The notes: generated by a model from the sequence alone, not told the origin. A stretch of 64,000 nucleotides of DNA from Tsukamurella sp. TY48 (GCF_019656655.1 NZ_BPMV01000001.1:1612001-1676000); one strand, 5' to 3'; shown: positions 34,971 to 43,763, numbered from the stretch's first letter. A program made the numbers and translations.

Positions 34971-35933
34971 TCAGACCAGGCGGCGCCCCTTGGCCCGGTA
35001 CATCGCGGCGTCGGCGGCGTCGATGGCCGACAGCACGTCGCCACCGGCGGGCACGCGCACGGCACCGACGGTGGCGCTCACCGCGATCCGCGTTCCGTCC
35101 ACCACGATCGGCGAATCACCGACGGCGGCCCGCAACCGGTCGGCCACGTCGTCGGGAGAGGCCTCGCCGTCGACGGCTGTGATGACGAACTCGTCGCCGC
35201 CCACCCGGTAGACCGCGTCGTCGGGACCGATCGCCGAGGCGATCCGGCGCGCCACGCCCTGGAGCACGGCGTCGCCCGTCTGGTGCCCGTGGCCGTCGTT
35301 GATCGACTTGAACCGGTCCAAGTCGGCGTAGGCCACGATCCGGATCGCGGCGGCGGTGCGCTCGGCCACCATGAAGTCCATCGCGTGCCGGTTCGGCAGC
35401 TTGGTGAGGGCATCGGTGGTCGCGGTGCTGTGCAACATCCGGGCCGCATTGCGCAGTTCGAGCACGCTCATCGCGAGGTCCGCGAGGTTCTCCAGGCCGC
35501 GCAGCTGACGCGCGCTGAGCTCCCGCGGTTCGGAGTCGTAGATCCGGACGGTGCCCACGGGCAGGCCGTCGGCCGTGCAGATGGGTGCCGCGGCGAAGAG
35601 CCGGATCGGCGGGTCGGCGATCTCGAGGTACCGGTTGCCGCGGAACCGCTCGTCCCGGGCGGCGTCGACGGCGTAGACGACCCGGTTGTCGAGCACCGCG
35701 AGCGCGCACAGCGAGTCGGCGCGGGAGGCGTGGACGCGCGGCGCACCGTACGAGGCCACGGTGTAGTGCCGGTCGAAGTCGATCACGTTGACCGAACCGA
35801 ACGGGGCGTCGCACAGCGCCGCGGAGAGCTCGGCGATCCGGTCCAGGTCGGGGACGGGATCCGCGCCCACGATGCGCAGCGCGCGCACGGCCGCCACGCG
35901 ATCATGCTCACGCGGATGCAGAAGAACGGGCAT
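34971..35933 (-). CDS. GAF-GGDEF diguanylate cyclase
   Basis: A 320-residue signalling protein: a GAF sensor domain (about 30-150) followed by a GGDEF domain (about 165-320). The catalytic loop is intact (VYRVGGDEFVIT), as are the metal- and GTP-binding Asp in AYADLDRFKSINDGHGHQTGD and the GDAVLQGVA helix. It should therefore make cyclic di-GMP. The N-terminal SALCDAPFGSVNVIDFDRHY is typical of GAF domains in this subfamily. A GAGAGGGAG ribosome-binding site precedes ATG 35933. An inverted repeat GTTTG/CAAAC (35957-35972) lies in the promoter region. It is 70 bases downstream of the response regulator. Confidence 0.92.
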   Translation of the reverse strand: MPVLLHPREHDRVAAVRALRIVGADPVPDLDRIAELSAALCDAPFGSVNVIDFDRHYTVASYGAPRVHASRADSLCALAVLDNRVVYAVDAARDERFRGNRYLEIADPPIRLFAAAPICTADGLPVGTVRIYDSEPRELSARQLRGLENLADLAMSVLELRNAARMLHSTATTDALTKLPNRHAMDFMVAERTAAAIRIVAYADLDRFKSINDGHGHQTGDAVLQGVARRIASAIGPDDAVYRVGGDEFVITAVDGEASPDDVADRLRAAVGDSPIVVDGTRIAVSATVGAVRVPAGGDVLSAIDAADAAMYRAKGRRLV

Positions 35934-36003
35934 CGCTCCCTCTCGACGATCCTGAAGTTTGCAGAAACAAACTACCGGTGGCCGGTCGGGAGCGTCACAC
36001 CGG

Positions 36004-36717
36004 TCAGCGGCGCACCTCCGCCGAGGCCTCCTCGCGGCCCGCGACGCCGAGGTTCTGCGCGATGCCGGTCTGATAGGCCCAGACCACCACCTGGACCCGG
36101 TTCTTCACGCCGACCTTCCGGCAGATGTTGCCGATGTGGCTCTTCACGGTGCTCGCCTCGAGGTGCAGGGTGCGGGCGATCTCGTCGTTGGACTTGCCGC
36201 GGGCCAGGAGCGCGACCACCTCGAGCTCGCGTCCCGACAGCCCGGTCTCGGGCACCTCCGGCGCCGCGGGCCGTCCCGGCTTGCGGCGGACGAATTCGGC
36301 CACCAGCCGGGGCGCGATCCGGGGTGCCACGGAGACGCCGCCGCGGGCCACGTTGCGGACGGCGGCGACGAGCTCCTTCGGCTCGCTGTCCTTGAGCAGG
36401 AAGCCGGAGGCGCCGGCGTCGAGCGCCTCGAACAGGTACTCGTCGAGGGCGAAGGTGGTCACGATGAGGACCTTGGGCGGATCGGGCTCGGCGAGGATGG
36501 TCCGTGCGGCCCACAGGCCGCTGCGCAGGGGCATCCGGACGTCCATCAGCACCACATCGGGTTGCAGCTTGGCGGCGGCCTCGACGGCGACGACGCCGTT
36601 GTGGGCGTGGCCGACCACGGTGATCCCGGGGTCGGCGGAGAGGAACAGCTCGAAGCCCTGGCGCACCACCGGCTGATCGTCGGCGATGAGCACCCGGATC
36701 CGGCACTGCTCGCTCAT
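36004..36717 (-). CDS. NarL/FixJ-family response regulator
   Basis: A 237-residue two-component response regulator. The receiver domain (about 5-125) has the acidic pair in LIADDQPVV, the phospho-acceptor Asp in VVLMDVRMP (about residue 58), and the Lys in LLKDSEPKELV. A linker leads to a LuxR-type helix-turn-helix (about 170-230) with LSGRELEVVALLARGKSNDEIA and STVKSHIGNI. Its start overlaps the stop of the histidine kinase gene by four bases. The pair directly follows the lanthipeptide-lipid genes on the same strand and may regulate them. Confidence 0.95.
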   Translation of the reverse strand: MSEQCRIRVLIADDQPVVRQGFELFLSADPGITVVGHAHNGVVAVEAAAKLQPDVVLMDVRMPLRSGLWAARTILAEPDPPKVLIVTTFALDEYLFEALDAGASGFLLKDSEPKELVAAVRNVARGGVSVAPRIAPRLVAEFVRRKPGRPAAPEVPETGLSGRELEVVALLARGKSNDEIARTLHLEASTVKSHIGNICRKVGVKNRVQVVVWAYQTGIAQNLGVAGREEASAEVRR

Positions 36718-37952
36718 GCCACGTTCTCCGTTCCGTCGGCGGCGATCGTCACCGGCGGGCGTCCGCATCGGGGCAGCGAGGCACGTACCAGCCAGTCGCC
36801 GCGGTGGTCGATGCCCGCGCTCACCGTGCCGCCCACCAGGCTCGCCCGTTCGCGCATACCCGCGAGTCCGAAGCCCTTGCGCTCCAAACCTTTCCGCTTT
36901 GGTATCGAGTTGCGCACCCGGATCTGCACCTGATCGTCGATCCACACCCGCACTCCGACGGCGCACCCCGGCGCGTGCCGCAGCGCGTTCGCCAGCGACT
37001 CCTGCACGATCCGGTACGCGGTGAGGTGCGTTCCGCTGTCCACCTCCGCGAGGTCGGCCTCGTCCACATCGATGTCGAGATCGATCGAGGGGAACGACGG
37101 TGCCGCCTGGTCGACCAGGGTCGCGATCTGGCACACCGTGGGTTGCGGCAGCGGGTCTTCCGCGTAGCGCAGCACCTCGACGATCTGCCGCAGTCCGTCG
37201 AGCGAGCGCTGGCCCTGGACGATGGCCTCGGCCAGCAGTTCCCGGGCGCGCTCGCGGTCGCGGTCGTAGACGGCGTCGGCGGCCCGGGCCTGCACCAGCA
37301 TGCCGGTGAGATGGAAGGCGGCCACATCGTGCAGTTCGCGCGCCATCTCGCGGCGTTCGTCCTCGATGGAACGGGCGAGCCGCGCCTCGTACTCGTCCTG
37401 CGCCGTGCGCAGGGCCCGCACGCTGGAGTCCGCGCGGTCGCGCCCGCGCGCGATCACGCTGCCGATCATGAGGAAGACACCGAACATCACCAGCGCGTTG
37501 GCGACCACGCTGACCGTCAGTCCGGTGCTGCCGTCCGTGGCGGGCACCAGGGCGCCCACGGTGATCGTGGCGGCGATCCCGACGGTGGCGAGCAGCGCGA
37601 GGCGGCGGCCGCGTACCCGGGTCGCCAGGGTGACGATGGCGAACCACCAGATGGGCGTCGCGGCGAACTCGGCGACATCGGTGCCGAAGGCGAGAACCGC
37701 CATGAGGAGGGTGGATCCGAGGAAGGATTCCTCGGGATAGCGGATGCGGACCGTCGAGACCGCGACCATCGCGAGGAGCACCGCGAGCGCACCCAGGACG
37801 AGCGCGGGCGACCGCTGGAAGGGCATGTCGACGCCCATGGCCTGCTGTACCGCGGCCAGGGCCACGGAGCCGAACGCGGCCAGGAGCGCGGCCAGCGCCG
37901 ACTGCGACAGATCGCTGCGCAGCAACGCCGATCTCGGCCGAACGACACTCAT
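36714..37952 (-). CDS. Membrane sensor histidine kinase, HisKA_3 type
   Basis: A 412-residue NarX/DesK-type kinase. Five or six membrane helices fill residues about 18-170 with almost no extracytoplasmic loop, suggesting a membrane-sensing or lipid-sensing protein. The dimerisation/phosphorylation motif is EMARELHDVAAFHLTGML, with the phospho-His in ELHD. An ATP-binding domain follows (YRIVQESLANALRHA and GFGLAGMRERASLVGG). GAGGAG precedes ATG 37952. It begins 36 bases after the end of the ThDP-enzyme gene and is cotranslated with its response regulator. Confidence 0.93.
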   Translation of the reverse strand: MSVVRPRSALLRSDLSQSALAALLAAFGSVALAAVQQAMGVDMPFQRSPALVLGALAVLLAMVAVSTVRIRYPEESFLGSTLLMAVLAFGTDVAEFAATPIWWFAIVTLATRVRGRRLALLATVGIAATITVGALVPATDGSTGLTVSVVANALVMFGVFLMIGSVIARGRDRADSSVRALRTAQDEYEARLARSIEDERREMARELHDVAAFHLTGMLVQARAADAVYDRDRERARELLAEAIVQGQRSLDGLRQIVEVLRYAEDPLPQPTVCQIATLVDQAAPSFPSIDLDIDVDEADLAEVDSGTHLTAYRIVQESLANALRHAPGCAVGVRVWIDDQVQIRVRNSIPKRKGLERKGFGLAGMRERASLVGGTVSAGIDHRGDWLVRASLPRCGRPPVTIAADGTENVA

Positions 37953-37988
37953 CGAACTCCTCGGGTGCGAGCGTCGCCGGCCAGCCGA

Positions 37989-39575
37989 TCAGGGGTCCGG
38001 CGACGCGCTCGGCGGAGGGAACGGACGGCGCTGCGCCAGATGAACACTCAGCAGCGCGGGTCCGCGCTCCGCAAGGATCGTCTCGAAGGCTTCGGGCAAC
38101 TCCTCTGCGTTCGTCACGTGCAGGCTGGGCGTCCCGGTGGCCGCCGCCAGCGCGGCTGCACCGCTCGGGACCTGGAAATTCACCAGTGGGTCACCGGTGG
38201 CACGGGTGCTCGACGGCCAGCCGAAGCCGCCGTCGATCAGCTCGACGAACGCGATTGTCGCACGGTTCTCCAGGGCTGTCGACAGAGTCGGAACATTCAT
38301 TCCGAAGGCGCCGTCGCCGCCGATCGCGAGCACCCTGCTGCCGGTCAGCGCGGCCCCCAGACCGGCGCCGAGGCCGAAGCCGAGCGCGGTCTGCTCCCCC
38401 GGGACCAGGGTGCGGATTCCGGTGGGCAGCCGGAGGGCGGGCGCGTAGTAGCCCCACAGGTCGGCCATCCCGTTCTCCTGGGCGAGGACCTCGATGCCGG
38501 ACCCCGGGAGGGCAGCACTCAGCGCGCGGAAGACGGCGGGCGCGGTGAGCGATCCGTCGTCCGGTAGGGCGGCGAGACCGCTCCAGGACTGCGGAGCCGA
38601 CGGTGCCCTGCCCGCCAGTGCCGCCGCGAGCGCGGCCACGAAGGCGGGAGCGTCGCCGTGGACGGCGGTCGCGGCGAGGGCGCGCCCGATCACCGTGGGA
38701 TCGGTATCGACCTGGGTGATCCGGGCGTCGGGGTGCGGGGACCACTCCATCCGGGCGGTCTCCTCCAGGGCGCTGCCGATCACGAGCAGTTCGTCGGCGG
38801 CGGCGAGCGCGGCAGCGGCCTCGGGGGCGAGGTAGAGCCCGGCGAGGCCGCCGAAGTGCGGGTGGTCCTCGGGGAAGGTTCCGCGGCCGGCGGCGGTCAC
38901 CAGGACCACGGCGCCGGTGGCCTCGGCGACCGCCGTGACGGCGGCGGGATCGGTGCCGCGGGCGCCGCCGCCCAGGATCAGGACGGGCCGCCGAGCGTCC
39001 AGCAGCCGGCGGGCGGCGGCGCCGATCGCGGCCTCCGATGCGCGGGCGGGCGCGGCCGGAACCGAGGCGGCGGGTACGGATGCAGCGGCGGTCGCGGCGC
39101 CGATGGCGGCGTCGACCATCACGTGCACGGGGCCGCCCGCGGTCCGGGCGATCGTCTCGCCGTGGCGCAGCGCCCAGTACAGATCGGCCTCGTCGCGCAC
39201 GCGGTGCGTCCAGCGGAACAGGCCGGGCCCGAAGGTGTGCACCGGAAAGCCTTGGAAGGCACCGCGTCCGGCCTCGGGCGATCCCGTGGTCTGGGTGACC
39301 ACCAGGAGCGGAATCCGGGCGCTGTGCGCCTCGGAGATGCCGACCAGCGCGTTGAGCAGATCGGGGCCCTCGTGCGTGCACAGCACCGACGGTGCGCCGC
39401 TGGTCAGGGAGGCGCCGGCGGCGGCGAAGGCGGCGGTGCGCTGATCGCGGCAGCCGGCGCAGGGACCGCCCGCGGCCGCGGCGGCGTCGAGGAGGCCGGG
39501 TTCGTCGCCCGCGACCCCGATCACGAGCCGGGTGCTGCCCAGCAGTTCGACGGCGCGCTCGAAGACGGTGCTCAC
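37989..39575 (-). CDS. ThDP-dependent acetolactate-synthase-like enzyme of the lipolanthine-type cluster
   Basis: A 528-residue member of the thiamine-diphosphate enzyme family that includes acetolactate synthase, benzoylformate decarboxylase and 2-ketoarginine decarboxylase (AruI). The C-terminal cofactor motif is AIGGDGAFGMNVPTL, but the usual NN is replaced by ID in ELIDGGFGW. The N-terminal domain has RDQRTAAFAAAG where most relatives have an activating Glu (RHEQxAAF), so the mechanism may be unusual. I infer a decarboxylase that makes the aldehyde precursor of the lipid starter. GTG 39575 overlaps the MaoC stop (GTGA), and it is the last biosynthetic gene of the run. Confidence 0.8.
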   Translation of the reverse strand: MSTVFERAVELLGSTRLVIGVAGDEPGLLDAAAAAGGPCAGCRDQRTAAFAAAGASLTSGAPSVLCTHEGPDLLNALVGISEAHSARIPLLVVTQTTGSPEAGRGAFQGFPVHTFGPGLFRWTHRVRDEADLYWALRHGETIARTAGGPVHVMVDAAIGAATAAASVPAASVPAAPARASEAAIGAAARRLLDARRPVLILGGGARGTDPAAVTAVAEATGAVVLVTAAGRGTFPEDHPHFGGLAGLYLAPEAAAALAAADELLVIGSALEETARMEWSPHPDARITQVDTDPTVIGRALAATAVHGDAPAFVAALAAALAGRAPSAPQSWSGLAALPDDGSLTAPAVFRALSAALPGSGIEVLAQENGMADLWGYYAPALRLPTGIRTLVPGEQTALGFGLGAGLGAALTGSRVLAIGGDGAFGMNVPTLSTALENRATIAFVELIDGGFGWPSSTRATGDPLVNFQVPSGAAALAAATGTPSLHVTNAEELPEAFETILAERGPALLSVHLAQRRPFPPPSASPDP

Positions 39576-40018
39576 GCGGTCACCGTCCGGTAGCGCAGGC
39601 GCAGCACCCCGGCGGCGGCGATCCGCCGGCGTTCGCCCGCCAGCCACACGGTCACGTCGGCGTCCACGTCGAGCTCCGCGCCGCGGTCGGCGACCCGGCG
39701 GCGCCGCGCATCGGCGGTGAGCACGCCGCCGGGCGGCACCGGGTGCGCGAAGGCGAGGCGTTCGAGGCCCAGGTTGATCACCTCGGTCGTCGCGGATTCG
39801 GCGTGGGCCGATTCGAACGCGCGGACCTCGTCGAAGTCGTCGATCGCCTCGGCGACCAGCGGCGGGATCAGCGCGGCGACCAGCATGCCGTGGGCCACGG
39901 TGCCGCCGGCGGCGGTGCGGGCCGCGCGGGCGGGGTCGGTATGGATCCACTGCCGGTCGCCGGTGATCTCCGCGAAGGCGTCGATCATCGGCTGGGTCAC
40001 GGTGACGGAGGCGGTCAT
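39572..40018 (-). CDS. MaoC-like (R)-hydroxyacyl dehydratase
   Basis: A 148-residue hot-dog-fold dehydratase of the MaoC family. The signature TGDRQWIHTDPARA (around residue 20) holds the catalytic Asp and His, and TVAHGMLVAALIPPLV follows as in other MaoC proteins. In this setting it would dehydrate the 3-hydroxyacyl-ACP formed by the cluster's ketoreductase during fatty chain extension. The start overlaps the upstream GNAT stop (ATGA), and the stop overlaps the ThDP-enzyme start. Its length fits single-domain MaoC dehydratases. Confidence 0.9.
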   Translation of the reverse strand: MTASVTVTQPMIDAFAEITGDRQWIHTDPARAARTAAGGTVAHGMLVAALIPPLVAEAIDDFDEVRAFESAHAESATTEVINLGLERLAFAHPVPPGGVLTADARRRRVADRGAELDVDADVTVWLAGERRRIAAAGVLRLRYRTVTA

Positions 40019-40608
40019 CGGGCGCCCACCGTGACGTTCGCGGCGCGCCACCGGCGGTCGGACAGCGGCGGCGGGGCGTAGCCGGCCTCGTCGAACTCGG
40101 TGCGGGTCATCGCCCCGAGCGCGAGGCGGGTGAGCCGTCCCCGGTCCACGATCGAGGCATCGCAGAGGGCCTCGGGTCGGATCTTGCCGGATGCCAGGAT
40201 CAGGGCGGTGTTGGCGTTGTGCACGCCCGCGGCCATGGCGAAGGTGCGTGCGCCCTCGTTGTGGAAGGCGTGCCGCATGAGCGCGGTCATCGCGTCCATG
40301 CCCAGTCCCCCACCCCAATCCGCGGGGTCGGCGAGGACCACGCCCAGACCGAACCGGCCGGCGCCCGCCCAGGCGAGGTCGTAGATCCCGATCACCCGAC
40401 GATCGGGATCGTCCTTGCGGAGCACGGCGCCGTGCACGTGACCCTCGACCTGCTCCTCGCTCCAGGCGAACAGGTCGATGCCCGATCCGGCGAACAGCCG
40501 GCGCGCGTCCGCGTCGTGGACGGAGCGGGCGAAGTCCTCGGTGCCGCTCAGCCGGTGCACGGATGTCCCCGTGCCCACGGTCATCTCGGTCCACATGCCG
40601 CGGATCAC
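40015..40608 (-). CDS. GNAT-family acyltransferase (second of tandem pair)
   Basis: A 197-residue GCN5-related N-acyltransferase. The acyl-CoA/ACP-binding loop is ADWGGGLGMDAMTALMRHAF (about residues 115-135), followed by ARTFAMAAGVHNANTALILASG, the usual RimJ/RimL-like core. In the lipolanthine-type pathway for goadvionin, a GNAT joins the polyketide/fatty chain to the peptide N-terminus (established knowledge); this protein is the likely counterpart. GTG 40608 was chosen because GGAGG lies seven bases before it and it overlaps the stop of the first GNAT gene. Confidence 0.8.
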   Translation of the reverse strand: MIRGMWTEMTVGTGTSVHRLSGTEDFARSVHDADARRLFAGSGIDLFAWSEEQVEGHVHGAVLRKDDPDRRVIGIYDLAWAGAGRFGLGVVLADPADWGGGLGMDAMTALMRHAFHNEGARTFAMAAGVHNANTALILASGKIRPEALCDASIVDRGRLTRLALGAMTRTEFDEAGYAPPPLSDRRWRAANVTVGAR

Positions 40609-41198
40609 GCGGGAGCCTCCACGGGGTCGGTCTGCAGGTCGGCGCGGATCCGGCGGCGCAGCCGGTCGGCGATGCGGAGTTCGAGGGTGGACGCCTCGTG
40701 CTCGCGGAAGCCCTCCAGGGCGAGGCCGGTGACGGCCACGATCACGCCGTCCCAGTAGCGGCCGCCCGCGAAGTAGGCATCGGTGAGCACTCCCTCGAAC
40801 CGGACCGGCTCGGCCGCCAGCGCCCACTCCACGAACAGCTCGTTGTACACGCCGAAGGCGAGGTCGATCCGCACCAGATCCACGGAGGCGGCGAGGAAGA
40901 CGATCACCTCGCGCAACGCCGTGTCCAGGAGCTGCGGGGTGAGTGCCTCGTCGGCCGCGGGGGCCACGGCGAGCCGGAGGTGTCCGGGGGTCTGCATGCG
41001 GTCGGCGAGGACGACGGCCGCTCCACCGTCCACCAGGAAGGTGATCGCCGCATCGGCGACGAGGCGGCGGGCGGTGTCCTCCTGCACCCACTGCGGACCG
41101 CGCGTGGCGACCAGCGATCCGGGGTTGCCCACCAGGACCGCCGCCGCGGCGGTCGCCGACTCGGCGTCCAGCACCGGGCTGACGACGCCCACGCTCAC
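40605..41198 (-). CDS. GNAT-like acyltransferase (first of tandem pair)
   Basis: A 197-residue protein most like the RimJ/RimL branch of GNAT proteins in its C-terminal third: RFEGVLTDAYFAGGRYWDGVIVAV (residues about 145-168) corresponds to the end of the GNAT fold. The acyl-CoA-binding loop is weaker than in the neighbouring GNAT, so it may be a degenerate partner or act on the ACP. It overlaps the ACP gene upstream (ATGA) and the second GNAT downstream (GTGA), so the three are made together. Either GNAT could be the peptide N-acylating enzyme; this assignment is inference. Confidence 0.65.
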   Translation of the reverse strand: MSVGVVSPVLDAESATAAAAVLVGNPGSLVATRGPQWVQEDTARRLVADAAITFLVDGGAAVVLADRMQTPGHLRLAVAPAADEALTPQLLDTALREVIVFLAASVDLVRIDLAFGVYNELFVEWALAAEPVRFEGVLTDAYFAGGRYWDGVIVAVTGLALEGFREHEASTLELRIADRLRRRIRADLQTDPVEAPA

Positions 41199-41482
41199 GC
41201 CGCCGCGGAGCGCTGCACGAGGGCCCAGAACTGGGCCACCGTCTCGGCCTCGCGGACCTGGTCCTCGGCGAGGTCCACGCCGTAGCGGGCCTGCACCTGG
41301 AGCACCAGTTCGAGAATGCCGAGGGAGTCGAGACCGAGGTCGTCGACCAGCGAGTCGGCCGCCTCGACGGTCACGTCCTCGGCGTCGAGATCGTTGATCC
41401 GGGCGACCTCGCCGGCCACCAGCCGGTGGAAGTCGGCGGCGTCGGAGTCGGCGCCGAGGGTGGTGGTGTGCGTGTCGGACAT
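41195..41482 (-). CDS. Acyl carrier protein of the lipolanthine-type cluster
   Basis: A 95-residue stand-alone ACP. The phosphopantetheine attachment Ser lies in LVDDLGLDSLGILELVLQ (around residue 57) within an acidic four-helix domain. An N-terminal extension of about 20 residues precedes the domain. The gene has a clear AAAGGA ribosome-binding site before ATG 41482 and is the only gene of the run separated by a visible gap (29 bases) from its upstream neighbour, consistent with a need for more ACP than enzyme. It should carry the growing acyl chain between the AMP ligase, ketosynthase, reductase, dehydratase and GNAT. Confidence 0.93.
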   Translation of the reverse strand: MSDTHTTTLGADSDAADFHRLVAGEVARINDLDAEDVTVEAADSLVDDLGLDSLGILELVLQVQARYGVDLAEDQVREAETVAQFWALVQRSAAA

Positions 41483-41511
41483 GGTGATTCCTTTCGATCT
41501 CTGGTCGGGGG

Positions 41512-42528
41512 TCACTCGGTCGAGCGATCCCAATGGAGCAGCAGCGAACAGGAGCTGCCGCCGAAGCCGAAGGCGTTCACCAGCGCGGTGGTGGCGGCGG
41601 GGGCGGTGAGTTCGTCGTTCTCGGTGAGCACGGTGGCGTGCCCCGCGGTGAGCGGATCGGCGCACCGCGCGGTGCCGGGCACGATGCCGCTCGCGAGGGC
41701 CTCCAGCGCGAACATCGCCGAGGCGAGTCCGGCGGCGTGCACCGAATGGCCCAGTGCGCCTTTGCAGGAGGTCACGGGCAGCGTATCGCCGAGGTCGGTC
41801 GCGACATCGGAGACCGCGTCGAGTTCCACGCGGTCGCCGTGCACGGTCCCGGTGGCGTGGGCGGCCACGAAATCGGGGCGCAGGCCCGTACCGTCGATCG
41901 CCGCGCGCATGCACTCGGCCTGGCTGCCGCGGTCGGATTGCGCTCCGCTGCCGAGGGTCCGGATCCCCGCCCCTGCCAGGGCCGGACCGTGATCGCCCGT
42001 GCCCAGGAGCGCCGCGCCGGTGAAGCCGCCGAGCGCGGTGCCGTCGGCGGCGGCGTCGAAGGGCCGGCACGACGGGCCGGGTGCGAGCGCCCCGGCACTG
42101 CGGAAGGCGGCGGATTCGATGAACCGCGGCCGCATCGCGCCGAGCACCAGGACGCGGTCGGCGCGGCCGGAGTCCACGAGGGCGGCGCCCAGGGCGAGGG
42201 CGATGCCGCCGGAGGCGCAGGCGTGGCTCACCAGGGTCTCGGGGAGGCCGGCGAGCGCGGGGCTGAGCCGCCCGGCGGGGGTGCCGTACTCGTCGAGGTT
42301 GTCGGGGCGACGGTGTCCGGCGGCCTGCGAGGCGGTGAGCACCACGGTGGGTACGGCGCCACCCGCCGTCCGCAGCACGGCGTCCACGCAGTCGCGGAGC
42401 TGATCGGCGCGGGAAGTATCGGCGTCGACGGGCGTCACCCGGGGCGAGCCGCGGAAGGGTTCGGCGGTGCTGCGCAGTGGGCCGGTGCGCGGATAGCGCC
42501 CCTCCCACGCTAGGACACGCGTGCGCAC
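41512..42528 (-). CDS. Beta-ketoacyl synthase, short form
   Basis: A 338-residue thiolase-fold condensing enzyme with a complete Cys-His-His triad: Cys in VSHACASGGIALAL (about residue 103), His in AAHATGTVHGDRVELD, and His in SCKGALGHSVHAAG. It ends with NAFGFGGSSCSLLL. It is about 70 residues shorter than FabF, mostly at the N-terminus, so part of the first thiolase half is missing. The 164-residue gene two places upstream may supply a related piece. GTG 42528 has a strong GAGAGGAG ribosome-binding site and overlaps the AMP-ligase end by 19 bases. Confidence 0.85.
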   Translation of the reverse strand: MRTRVLAWEGRYPRTGPLRSTAEPFRGSPRVTPVDADTSRADQLRDCVDAVLRTAGGAVPTVVLTASQAAGHRRPDNLDEYGTPAGRLSPALAGLPETLVSHACASGGIALALGAALVDSGRADRVLVLGAMRPRFIESAAFRSAGALAPGPSCRPFDAAADGTALGGFTGAALLGTGDHGPALAGAGIRTLGSGAQSDRGSQAECMRAAIDGTGLRPDFVAAHATGTVHGDRVELDAVSDVATDLGDTLPVTSCKGALGHSVHAAGLASAMFALEALASGIVPGTARCADPLTAGHATVLTENDELTAPAATTALVNAFGFGGSSCSLLLHWDRSTE

Positions 42529-43763
42529 GGCTGCTCCTCTCGGGCGCGGATGATCCCGGAGGCCAACGCGGCCAGGTGGTTCCGGTCGAGCTTGCCCGAT
42601 CCGGTGCGCACCGTCGCCGATCGCGGCACCCGCACGACATCGCGGACCCGGAACTCGATGGGCAGGGCGCGCTGCCGCGCCGTGAGATCGACGACGCCGC
42701 CGGGGACGGCATCGTCCGGATCGACGAGCGCGATCACCACCCGCGGTGCGCCGGAGCCGAGCGGGTCCAGTTGCAGGGCGATCACCTCGGTGTCAGCGGG
42801 CACCGCATCGCGCACGGTGTCCTCGATGACGCTGGCGTGCAGCTTGCGTCCGTGCCCGGCGAACAGGCCGTCGGCCCGCCCGAGCAGGGTGAGCCTCCCG
42901 GCGGCGTCCACGGTGCCGATGTCGCCGGTGTCGAGCCAGCCGTCGGCGGCGACCGCGGGGTCGGCGCGCAGCCCCCGGTCGGGCAGGTACACCGATCCGG
43001 TCACGCCGGGGCCGCGCACCTGCACGGCACCGTCGTGGCCGATCCGTACCGCGGTGCCGGTGAGCGGGAGTCCCGCGGTGCGCCGGCCGTATCCGTCGCC
43101 GCAGGAGATGCTCACGTTCGGTCCGGCCTCGGTGAGTCCGTAGCCGTTGTGCAGGGGCGCGTCGAGCCGCTCGTACCGGTCGAGCAGGCTGTGCGGGACC
43201 ACCTCTCCGCCCACACCGCGCACGGTGAGCCGGCGGAGCGCACGGGCCAGCTTGGGGTCGGTCTCCGCGGCGGTGGCGAGGTAGCGCCAGACGCCGGGGA
43301 TGGTGTCGAGGGTGTCGATGCGCCGGTCGAGCAGCGCGCGGGTGATGGCGGCGTGGTCGGTGGCCGCGAAGAATTCGAGGGTGCCGCCGCAGCGCGCGGT
43401 CAGGTTGACCACGGAGAAGCCGTAGGCGCTGGCGGGGCTCACCGCGAGGCCGTAGCGGGTGTCCGGCCCCGTGCCCATCCGCTCGACGGTGGCCCGGGCC
43501 TGATAGTCGAGCACGGACTCGGTCCAGGGGACGAAGGTGGTGCGCCCGCTGGTGCCGGAGGTGGCGGCGAGCACCAGGACGTCCGGGATCGGTTGCGTCA
43601 GGCGCACCGTGGGCGTGTCCGCGCTCGACGGTGCGCCGAAGGTGACCCGCTGCTGCGCCGGCGAGCCGAGGATCAGCGGCAGGTCCGCTGCGCGGGCGGC
43701 GCGGTGCGCCCGCAGCAGGGCGTGCGGCTCGGGCGGGGCGAGGAAGGCGAGGTCAGCGGCCAT
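42510..43763 (-). CDS. Acyl-AMP ligase, ANL superfamily, short N-terminus
   Basis: A 417-residue adenylate-forming enzyme. Core motifs: LAATSGTSGRTTFVPWT (ATP loop, about residue 70), LHNGYGLTEAGPN (about 210), DGWLDTGDIG (about 280), LGRADGLFAGHGRKLHAS, and the C-terminal VRTGSGKLDRN with the catalytic Lys. The first 150 or so residues found in most acyl-CoA synthetases are shortened, as in several ligases that load carrier proteins. I infer that it activates the starter acid (a guanidino acid in the model proposed here) and loads the cluster's ACP. It overlaps genes on both sides. Confidence 0.85.
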   Translation of the reverse strand: MAADLAFLAPPEPHALLRAHRAARAADLPLILGSPAQQRVTFGAPSSADTPTVRLTQPIPDVLVLAATSGTSGRTTFVPWTESVLDYQARATVERMGTGPDTRYGLAVSPASAYGFSVVNLTARCGGTLEFFAATDHAAITRALLDRRIDTLDTIPGVWRYLATAAETDPKLARALRRLTVRGVGGEVVPHSLLDRYERLDAPLHNGYGLTEAGPNVSISCGDGYGRRTAGLPLTGTAVRIGHDGAVQVRGPGVTGSVYLPDRGLRADPAVAADGWLDTGDIGTVDAAGRLTLLGRADGLFAGHGRKLHASVIEDTVRDAVPADTEVIALQLDPLGSGAPRVVIALVDPDDAVPGGVVDLTARQRALPIEFRVRDVVRVPRSATVRTGSGKLDRNHLAALASGIIRAREEQPCARVS

